From Magnetospirillum sp. SS-4 (lineage in GTDB: Bacteria > Pseudomonadota > Alphaproteobacteria > Rhodospirillales > Magnetospirillaceae): a stretch of DNA of 64,000 nucleotides. Numbering within the stretch: position 1 is the stretch's first letter; each line of letters opens with the position of its first letter. Made by a program: the position numbers and the translations under genes. The notes below the pieces were generated by a model. That model was not told the DNA's origin. It saw nothing but the letters and a program-made list of their open reading frames with translations, and did not search any database. Location: contig NZ_CACVCH010000024.1 in assembly GCF_902729425.1 (NCBI RefSeq), positions 62,001-126,000 on the forward strand, given 5' to 3'. Positions 57,374 to 64,000 of the stretch are shown in pieces.

Positions 57374-59401
57374 ATGAAGATCAAGAAGATCACCCTCTCG
57401 AACTTCCGCCAGTTCTACGGCGACCAGGACATCGAGATCTCCGACGACCCGGAGAAGAACGTCACCCTCATCCATGCCCAGAATGGCGTGGGTAAGACCA
57501 CCATTCTGAACTCGGTCCTGTGGACCTTCTACAACCAGCCCACCAAGAAGTTCCTGGAGCCGGAGAAAATAATCAACTTCGCCTCCTACAAGGAAGGCAA
57601 CCGGACCGCCTCGGTGGGCATCGAGTTCAGCCACGAGGGCACCGATTACCTGGCTCAACGGTTCCACCGCCAGGACCGCGGCTATCCCGAGCAGGTGTTC
57701 AAGGTCCACAAGATTATCAACGGCGACTACCAGGAGCTCCGCACCCCCGACCCGTTCGTGCAGTCGGTGATGCCCCAGGCCATGGCGCCGTACTTCTTCT
57801 TCGACGGCGAACATGCCGAGACCTTCAGCGCCACCCATAATCACAAGGAAGTGGCCAAGGCCATCCGCAATATCCTCGGCTGCAACATCGCAGAGTTGGC
57901 CATCGAGGATCTGACCTCCTGCGCCAAGAAGCTGGTGAAGGAAATCGCCGACATCCCCGACGCCAGCGACCTGAAGCAGGCCGAGCAGGAACTGAGTCGT
58001 CTGGAGACCAACGCTCAGCAGTTGGACCAGAAGATTGAGGTGCTGCAGGAACGTCGCACCACCTTCCAGGAGACGGTCGACGAACTCAGCCGCCAGCTGG
58101 CCTCCCTGCAGATCGTCGCCGCCAAGCAGCAGACCCGCGCCGCCAAGGAGAAGTCCCTCGCCGACGTCCGCAGGCGGATCGCGGATGCGCAGGTGTCCAT
58201 CGTCAGCTGGGCAGGCCGCCCCGATACCCTGCGCCTGGTCGCGGAGAAGCTGTCCGGCTCGTCGCTCGATTTCATCGACGAGGAGACCCTGAAGGGCCGC
58301 ATCCCCAGCCCGTACAACGAAACCTTCGTGAAGGGGCTCCTGCAGGCCCACAGCTGCATCTGCGGCCGCCATCTGCCCGAGGGCTCCGACGAGTTCAAGG
58401 CGGTGGCCAAACTCCTCGAGTCGGCTGGCAACGCCCTGGTGCTGAACCGGGTCGTGAAGGCCCGCTCCAAGTGCGAGGAGCTCCGCAAAGACAAGGAATC
58501 CTCGGTCCGCTACCTGCGCAAACTACAGGAGGAGATCGGCAGGTTGCGTCAGGACGAGCAGGACCTCGAGCAGGAAATCGCAGCCATCTCCAAGGAGATC
58601 GCCTCCATCGACGCGAGCGAGGTGAAGGAGAAGGAAGAGGCCCGGCGCAAGGCGCAGAACGAAATCCGCGCCATTACGGAGGCCATCGGCGCGGCCTTGC
58701 ACCAGAAACGGAATGCAGACTCCGACTTCGCCGAGGCCAAGCGGCGCTACCAGAAATTATCAGGCGAGAATAATAGAGCCAGACCGCTCAAGGTGCGCCA
58801 GGAGCTGGCTGAGGCGGCGGCTGGGTTTCTGAGTAGTGAACTCAAGGGCCATGAAAACTCGGCCCGCATCCAAATTCAAAGTGAGGTGTCCAGGATCATC
58901 AAAGAGACCGCGCGGCGTGACTACAAATTTCGGCTCTCTCAAAATGATTATCGAATGGAGCTGCTGTTTGAAGATGGCAGCATGGTGCCGCGGAGCACCG
59001 GCGAGAGCCAGTTGCTGAGCCTGGCATTCATCGCGGCCCTGGTCCGCTACGCCAAGATGCGCAGCAATGCCAACGGCCGCATCCTCATCCCCGGCATCGT
59101 CGCCCCGCTGATCCTCGACTCGCCGTTCGGTCAGCTCGACGACGTCTACCGCGAGGCGACCGCCCGCTTCGTTCCCCTGCTCGCTGAGCAGGTCGTGGTG
59201 CTGGTTTCTCGTTCCCAGGGCGACGAGAACGTCCTGGGGGCCATGCGGGCCAAGGTCGGCGCCGAGTACGTGCTGACGGCCGAGAACACGGCGCCCCGCG
59301 GCGAAAAGCGGGAAGAGGTCATTGCCATCAACGGCCGGACCTACCCCCTGACCAGCTATGAATGTGCGGTCGACAAGACCCGTGTCCAGCAGGTGAAGTG
59401 A
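57374..59401 (+). CDS. DndD/Rad50-like SMC-family ATPase
   Basis: 675 residues from ATG 57374. The N-terminal half-ATPase has KKITLSNFRQFYGDQDIEIS, Walker A LIHAQNGVGKTTILNSVLW, and AMAPYFFFDGEHAETFSA, a DndD hallmark. Long coiled-coil arms flank a hook-like HSCICGRHLPEG (CxC rather than CxxC). The C-terminal half has the ABC signature RSTGESQLLSLAFIAALVRY and Walker B VAPLILDSPFGQLDD, then LVSRSQGDENVLGAM. DndD belongs to phosphorothioation systems, but such ATPases also occur in other defence operons. Here it is paired with a helicase and a MORC-type ATPase, with no dndB/C/E in view. Confidence 0.9.
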   Translation: MKIKKITLSNFRQFYGDQDIEISDDPEKNVTLIHAQNGVGKTTILNSVLWTFYNQPTKKFLEPEKIINFASYKEGNRTASVGIEFSHEGTDYLAQRFHRQDRGYPEQVFKVHKIINGDYQELRTPDPFVQSVMPQAMAPYFFFDGEHAETFSATHNHKEVAKAIRNILGCNIAELAIEDLTSCAKKLVKEIADIPDASDLKQAEQELSRLETNAQQLDQKIEVLQERRTTFQETVDELSRQLASLQIVAAKQQTRAAKEKSLADVRRRIADAQVSIVSWAGRPDTLRLVAEKLSGSSLDFIDEETLKGRIPSPYNETFVKGLLQAHSCICGRHLPEGSDEFKAVAKLLESAGNALVLNRVVKARSKCEELRKDKESSVRYLRKLQEEIGRLRQDEQDLEQEIAAISKEIASIDASEVKEKEEARRKAQNEIRAITEAIGAALHQKRNADSDFAEAKRRYQKLSGENNRARPLKVRQELAEAAAGFLSSELKGHENSARIQIQSEVSRIIKETARRDYKFRLSQNDYRMELLFEDGSMVPRSTGESQLLSLAFIAALVRYAKMRSNANGRILIPGIVAPLILDSPFGQLDDVYREATARFVPLLAEQVVVLVSRSQGDENVLGAMRAKVGAEYVLTAENTAPRGEKREEVIAINGRTYPLTSYECAVDKTRVQQVK

Positions 59402-59865
59402 TGCGCACCATCCGCCGAAGCAAGAAGTACGATGACCTGGTCTCGCGGCTGGCCGAGAAGCCGGTCAACGACCAGCAGAAGATCTTCCCAACCTACAAGG
59501 CGCTGATGTGCTTCGCCGCCTGCCTGGGCTACGATGCCGGCGAGGAAGGCGATGTCAGCGACCCAATCGACTTCGTCGACTCCCGCGTCATCGAACGTGA
59601 TGCCGACTGCATGGATCTCATCTACCTCATCGCTCTGGCCAAGAGCCGGGACGCCAACATCCTCAAGGACGGCAGCGAAAGCGAGACCCAGTTGGCAAGC
59701 GCCTTCGAGCGGTTCTCCGAGGGCGGTCTTGGGGTGCTCCAGAAGTGGATGAACGAGACGCCGTCCGACGCCTACGGCCATGAGGCCATCATCGTTGCCA
59801 TGCAGAAGTACGGCTACCTGCCCGCGCCGAATGCCAAAGCCTCCCAGGAGGAGCCGACGTTTTGA
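59401..59865 (+). CDS. Small protein resembling Dnd-associated protein 4
   Basis: 154 residues; its ATG shares one base with the ATPase stop (TGATG). IRRSKKYDDLVSRLAEKPVN, FPTYKALMCFAACLGYDAGE, DFVDSRVIERDADCMDLIYL, FERFSEGGLGVLQKWM matches the general pattern of the small proteins found beside dnd genes (my recollection of the family called dnd system-associated protein 4; needs a profile search). An AGGAGGAG site for the next gene lies in its end, and it overlaps that gene by 4 bp. Confidence 0.75.
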   Translation: MRTIRRSKKYDDLVSRLAEKPVNDQQKIFPTYKALMCFAACLGYDAGEEGDVSDPIDFVDSRVIERDADCMDLIYLIALAKSRDANILKDGSESETQLASAFERFSEGGLGVLQKWMNETPSDAYGHEAIIVAMQKYGYLPAPNAKASQEEPTF

Positions 59866-62036
59866 GCCTGGCAGCCCTCTCGCTGAAACCCGTCTACCGG
59901 TCGGGCCGGGACGATCTGGTCAAGGACTTCTACATCCCCTGCCTCAAGGCGTCGGTGAAGTACGACCGCGCGGTCGGCTTCTTTTCGGCCTCCATGCTGT
60001 CTCTGGCGGCCCAGGGCCTGAGCGCCCTGGTCGAACGCCAGGGCGCCATGCGCCTGATCGTCGGCGGCGCCCTGACCGAGGACGAAGCCGAAGCCGTGAT
60101 GCGCGGCTACACCGAACGGGCCAAGACCGAGGCGGAAGAGCGCATTCACCAGGAGGTCCAGGCCCTCATCAAGGACATCTCGGACAGCCTGTTCGAATGC
60201 CGCCTGCATGCGCTGTCGAACCTCATTGCCTTCGGACGGCTCGACATCAAGGTCGCGCTGACCCGCAAAGGCATGTACCATGAGAAAATCGGTGTCTTTT
60301 ACGACGGCGAGGGCAACTCGGTGGTCTTCGCCGGGTCGGCCAACGAGTCGCAGAGCGCGCTTTCGCCCGACTTCAACTTCGAGTCCATTTCGGTCTATCC
60401 GTCCTGGAAGGAATCCGTCCGCGACTACCACGACGAATTCTCCGGTGGCTTCCAATCTCTGTGGGACAACAACGAGAACCGGGCCATCGTCATCGACTTT
60501 CCAACCGCGGCCAAGGAAGAGCTGATCAAGTTCGCCACCTCCCGGGCCGGGATGGTGACACCCGACCTGGAATTGGCCATCTGGGACGAGATGCGGCGGA
60601 AATACGCGCCCAAGGAGGAGAGCAAGACGACCTCCTCGTTGCCCAGCCTCCCCACGGTCTACAAGGGACGTGAGTTCGACATACGGCGTCACCAACGCTT
60701 GGCACTGAACAAGTGGCAGGCGGCCGACTACCTCGGCATCCTCGCCCTGGCCACCGGCGCCGGTAAGACCGTCACCGCCATCTACGCCGCCACGAAGATG
60801 CTGATGACCAAGGGACGCTTGGCCCTGATCGTCGCTGTCCCGTATCAGAGCCTAGCCGAGCAGTGGGTCGAGGAAATGGCCCTGTTCGGCTGGCGCGCTA
60901 TCCCCTGCTTCGGCGGCTGGCAGAACTGGCTGGAGAAGGCCAGCGAGCTGTCGATGTCCTTCCAGAGCGGCGGCATCCAGGCCCTGTCCTTCGTGGTCGT
61001 GAACGCCACCCTGACCTCGGACAAGTTCCAGGACGTGCTGAAGCGCCTGCCCAGCGAGGATTTGATGTGGGTGGGTGACGAGTGCCATCACCATGGCAGC
61101 GAGCGGCTAGCCAACAACATCCCCAAGCAGGCCCGCTACCGCCTGGGCCTGTCGGCGACACCGTTCGACTACATGTCGGAAACCCGAAATGAACGGGTCC
61201 AGGATTGCTACGGCTCGGTGGTCAGCACCTACGGCCTCAAGGAGGCCCTCGAGGACGACGTCCTCACGCCCTACGACTACCATGTCCATGTCGTCGAGTT
61301 GACGGACAAGGAGACCCAGGACTACATCGAGATCTCCAACAAGATCCGCAGCCTGATGCTCTCCGGCGCTGACGCCGAGGAGAGCCAGGCGCTGACGGCG
61401 GCCCTGATGCAGCGGGCCCGCATCCTGGGTTCGGCCTACAACAAGCTGGGGCTGCTGCGCGACCTGCTGGCCGAACGCGGCGTCGAGCCCATGACGCTGC
61501 TCTATTGCGGCGACGGCTCGGTGGAAGACGAGGACGAAGCCGAGTCCATGCGGCAGGTCGACGCCGTGTCCCTGCTGGTGCGGGAATACGGCTGGCGCAC
61601 CAGCCACTTCACGGCCCATGAAAGCCGCAAGGAGCGTCAGGCGATCCTGGACAACTTCCGCCTCGGTATCATCGACGGCCTGGTGGCTATCCGATGCCTG
61701 GACGAAGGCGTCGACGTCCCGTCCTGCCGCACGGCCTACATCATGGCGAGCTCGCGCAATCCGCGGCAGTTCATACAACGCCGTGGCCGTATCCTGCGCC
61801 GGTCGTCTGGCAAGGACTTCGCCGTCATCCACGACTTCCTGGTCCGCGTGCCGAAGATGGGCGATGACAGCTATTCGCTGGAGCGCAGCCTCGTCAGCGC
61901 CGAGCTGAAGCGCGTCGCCGAGTTCGCTGGCCTAGCCCGCAATTTCACCCAGGTATTCGAGAAGGTGAAGCCGCTGCTGGCCGAGTATGACTTGTTGCAC
62001 GAACTCATTGTCGGGTCATTGCAGCACCAAGATTAG
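59862..62036 (+). CDS. PLD-nuclease/SF2 helicase fusion
   Basis: 724 residues from TTG 59862 after AGGAGGAG. The N-terminal PLD-like domain (residues about 1-200) has VKYDRAVGFFSASMLSLAAQ and YHEKIGVFYDGEGNSVVFAG with ANESQSAL; the Asp is one residue later than in classic HxKxxxxD. The SF2 helicase follows: LALATGAGKTVTAIYAATKM (I), MWVGDECHHHGS (II), YRLGLSATPFDYM (III), IDGLVAIRCLDEGVDVPSCR (V) and FIQRRGRILRRSSGK (VI). This architecture occurs in anti-phage restriction complexes, where the helicase moves the nuclease on DNA. Confidence 0.93.
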   Translation: MSLAALSLKPVYRSGRDDLVKDFYIPCLKASVKYDRAVGFFSASMLSLAAQGLSALVERQGAMRLIVGGALTEDEAEAVMRGYTERAKTEAEERIHQEVQALIKDISDSLFECRLHALSNLIAFGRLDIKVALTRKGMYHEKIGVFYDGEGNSVVFAGSANESQSALSPDFNFESISVYPSWKESVRDYHDEFSGGFQSLWDNNENRAIVIDFPTAAKEELIKFATSRAGMVTPDLELAIWDEMRRKYAPKEESKTTSSLPSLPTVYKGREFDIRRHQRLALNKWQAADYLGILALATGAGKTVTAIYAATKMLMTKGRLALIVAVPYQSLAEQWVEEMALFGWRAIPCFGGWQNWLEKASELSMSFQSGGIQALSFVVVNATLTSDKFQDVLKRLPSEDLMWVGDECHHHGSERLANNIPKQARYRLGLSATPFDYMSETRNERVQDCYGSVVSTYGLKEALEDDVLTPYDYHVHVVELTDKETQDYIEISNKIRSLMLSGADAEESQALTAALMQRARILGSAYNKLGLLRDLLAERGVEPMTLLYCGDGSVEDEDEAESMRQVDAVSLLVREYGWRTSHFTAHESRKERQAILDNFRLGIIDGLVAIRCLDEGVDVPSCRTAYIMASSRNPRQFIQRRGRILRRSSGKDFAVIHDFLVRVPKMGDDSYSLERSLVSAELKRVAEFAGLARNFTQVFEKVKPLLAEYDLLHELIVGSLQHQD

Positions 62037-62070
62037 AAAGACCTGATTATACCGAACTGCAGGAGCCGAT

Positions 62071-63405
62071 ATGACCGATCACGATGACGATGTCGATGTT
62101 CTGCCGACAAAGTCCTTATTCGTCGAGATGCTGACTCGGGACATCGGACTAAATAGGGCAATTATTGACTTGGTTGACAACAGCGTTGACGGAGCTCGAC
62201 GCCTTCGCCCTGAACCGGATGCGGACCTCAGTGACCTTAAAATAGAAATTACAGTCAACGGCGATACATTCAAGATAAAGGACAATTGTGGCGGCATAGG
62301 AATAGACCTTGCCAAGCGATATGCTTTCAGAATTGGAAGGCCAAAGGACATGCCTTCGACTCCTAATTCCGTTGGTCAATTCGGCGTCGGGATGAAGCGA
62401 GCACTGTTTAAGTTCGGCAGACAGTTTAAGGTAATTTCTAAAAGCGCCGCTGATAGATTCATTCTGGATGTGGACGTCGATGTCTGGGAGGCCGACTCGA
62501 CTCAGTGGCGCTTTAAGTTCACTGAGGCCGAAAGAGAGCTTGATATACCTGAGGATGAGACCGGAACAGAAATCATTGTGACGCGCTTGCGTAGCGCCAC
62601 GGCATCATCCTTTGGGCTCACTACATTCCAGAACTCTTTGAGCCGGGAGATTGCATCAGCCCAGCAGCAATACATCGACAGAGGGTTGAAAATCGTATTT
62701 AACGGTACGCCATTACTTTCTTCTCCATGGACACTTCTCAAGGCAGAAGGCTTTGAGCCTGAGAAAATCGAAAAGGAGCTCCTGGTTAACGGAGCAAGGG
62801 TCCTGGTCAGGATTTTTGCCGGAGTCCAGGCCCCCAATCCCCGTCAAGCGGGCTGGTACATCTTCTGCAATGGGCGAATGGTGCTGGAAGCCGATCAGAA
62901 TGCATTGACCGGCTGGGGCCGACTGGCTGAAACCGACGGGGTGGTTGCACCAAAATATCACAACCAGTTCGCAATGTTCCGTGGTTACGTTTTCTTTGAT
63001 TCTGAGGATGCCTCTCTTCTCCCCTGGAATACCACCAAGACTGGTGTGGACGAGTTTTCAGAAATATACAAAGCAGTATTTCTCGATATGCTCGAACCGA
63101 TGCGGCGTGTTCTCGATTTTCTGCGGCGCCTGGACGACGAAAAGGATTCGCCTGAACAAGAGCGCCCGCTCAACGATGCGATCAAGCGCGCGGCGCCTTT
63201 GCGTATCAGAGATATTTCCAGGAGCGGCCCATTTATCTATCCAGAGCGCGCAATCAAGAAAGGGCCCCCTTTGGTCTCTATCCAATACCGCAGACCAAGG
63301 GACCAGATTGAGGCGCTTCAAAACGCTCTTTCCGCTCGCTCAGCCCGCGAAGTCGGTGAAACAACTTTCGACTTGTATTATAGCCAGTTCTCGTCGGAGA
63401 GCTGA
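62071..63405 (+). CDS. GHKL (MORC/Hsp90-like) ATPase
   Basis: 444 residues; ATG 62071 after AGGAG. The Bergerat ATP-binding motifs are clear: NRAIIDLVDNSVDGARRL (N box), FKIKDNCGGIGIDLAKRYAF (G1) and SVGQFGVGMKRALFKFGRQF (G2), then an S5-like second domain (YIFCNGRMVLEADQNALTGW). Prokaryotic MORC and paraMORC ATPases have been linked by gene neighbourhoods to restriction systems with SF2 helicases, as here. Base composition shifts to A+T-rich compared with the helicase just upstream, which suggests this part of the operon was acquired separately. Confidence 0.9.
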   Translation: MTDHDDDVDVLPTKSLFVEMLTRDIGLNRAIIDLVDNSVDGARRLRPEPDADLSDLKIEITVNGDTFKIKDNCGGIGIDLAKRYAFRIGRPKDMPSTPNSVGQFGVGMKRALFKFGRQFKVISKSAADRFILDVDVDVWEADSTQWRFKFTEAERELDIPEDETGTEIIVTRLRSATASSFGLTTFQNSLSREIASAQQQYIDRGLKIVFNGTPLLSSPWTLLKAEGFEPEKIEKELLVNGARVLVRIFAGVQAPNPRQAGWYIFCNGRMVLEADQNALTGWGRLAETDGVVAPKYHNQFAMFRGYVFFDSEDASLLPWNTTKTGVDEFSEIYKAVFLDMLEPMRRVLDFLRRLDDEKDSPEQERPLNDAIKRAAPLRIRDISRSGPFIYPERAIKKGPPLVSIQYRRPRDQIEALQNALSARSAREVGETTFDLYYSQFSSES

Positions 63406-63407
63406 AG

Positions 63408-64000
63408 ATGGCGAAGAGCTACAGGAAAATTGATTATCGGATTCGCCCGGCGAAATATGCTGAGCGAAATATGCTATGCGCCGCCTTCCAGAAGATTCGA
63501 TTCGGGAGCATCGAAAGCTACCAATATATTGGGATGGGCTCCGTCTACTTCAGTGACTTCATCCTATTCCATCGGGCCCTCGGAATAAGCAGGATGATAA
63601 GCATTGAGAAGGAAGAAGGAGACCAACAGCGCTTCCTGGACAACCTTCCCTTCTCGTTCATCGAGATGAACTGGGGAACGACAACAACCCAGCTTCCAAA
63701 CATAGATTTGTCACTGCGCAGTATCGCATGGCTAGACTACGATGGACGCTTGTCGAGATCGGTATTGGACGATGTCCGCAGCTTCGTGTCCCGCGCATGC
63801 AGTGGCAGCATCCTCATCGTGTCTGTTCAGTGCAATCCAGAGGGCTTCTCTCCGACAGAGCCGACCAAAAATGTCCAGGCGATCCGCGATGAACTTGGCG
63901 ATCCATACGTCGAGATTAACCTAACCGATGCGGACCTACTTGGCTGGGGCACGGCTAAGGTTTTCAGAAAAGCAATTATAAATCAAATTGAAGAAGCTCT
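63408..64000 (+). CDS. Rossmann/methyltransferase-like protein (3' partial)
   Basis: 197 residues are visible before the window ends; the ATG is 2 bp after the GHKL gene stop. YQYIGMGSVYFSDFILFHRA, LGISRMISIEKEEGDQQRFL, SIAWLDYDGRLSRSVLDDVR and GSILIVSVQCNPEGF read as a Rossmann-like sheet with the spacing of a SAM methyltransferase (YxGMGS loop, acidic residue at the end of strand 2 in ISIEKE, LDYDG in the motif IV position). The specific family is unknown to me. The tight spacing makes it part of the MORC unit. Confidence 0.75.
   Translation, partial: MAKSYRKIDYRIRPAKYAERNMLCAAFQKIRFGSIESYQYIGMGSVYFSDFILFHRALGISRMISIEKEEGDQQRFLDNLPFSFIEMNWGTTTTQLPNIDLSLRSIAWLDYDGRLSRSVLDDVRSFVSRACSGSILIVSVQCNPEGFSPTEPTKNVQAIRDELGDPYVEINLTDADLLGWGTAKVFRKAIINQIEEA

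Noticed and set aside
1-64000. tRNA or rRNA genes as an integration site
   Set aside because: No cloverleaf-like segment or rRNA-like sequence was noticed near either prophage end or elsewhere. A tRNAscan run would settle it.

Overview
The window is high-GC bacterial DNA that looks alphaproteobacterial, probably Rhodospirillales or Magnetospirillum-like. That placement rests on gene families and codon use only and is not secure. The layout is a nearly complete lambda-like (siphovirus-type) prophage of about 48 kb between two stretches of probable defence or accessory genes.

Left flank (1-7135): a very large TPR/PIN-like protein cut by the window start, an overlapping 634-residue partner of unknown function, and a DUF4268-type protein with a nuclease-like core.

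Prophage (about 7136-55850): a four-gene serine-recombinase cassette on the minus strand, each gene overlapping the next by 4 bp (7136-9472). A divergent S24 repressor/Cro-like switch follows, with a good promoter and candidate operators (9546-10557). The recombination-replication module (10554-23047) has an AAA ATPase, a DUF669 SSB-like protein, a PD-(D/E)XK exonuclease, a RecD-like helicase, a primase-helicase and a RuvC-like resolvase. It is interrupted by a three-gene cassette with a uracil-DNA-glycosylase-like protein and by a non-coding array of helically phased GTGGCCAC palindromes. A modification block (23389-28136) has three DNA methyltransferases, two of them ParB-methyltransferase fusions in tandem, and a PP-loop PAPS-reductase-like protein. 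Small accessory genes follow (28123-30532). The late genes run in lambda order from terminase to tail hub, endolysin and holin candidate, and end at a strong terminator (30634-54008). They include a nested scaffold start and a lambda G/GT-type -1 frameshift site, GGGAAAC. The head-tail junction is split by an opposite-strand ankyrin/nuclease-like moron. After the terminator comes a four-gene minus-strand operon with a secreted PLD nuclease and a secreted 21-residue-repeat protein.

Right flank (55895-64000): a WYL regulator with a candidate operator, then a tight operon encoding a small protein, a DndD/Rad50-like ATPase, a small protein resembling Dnd-associated proteins, a PLD-SF2 helicase, a MORC/GHKL-type ATPase and a Rossmann-like protein cut by the window end. 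No phosphorothioation (dndB/C/E) genes are visible. This is the best candidate for a poorly described anti-phage system in the window.
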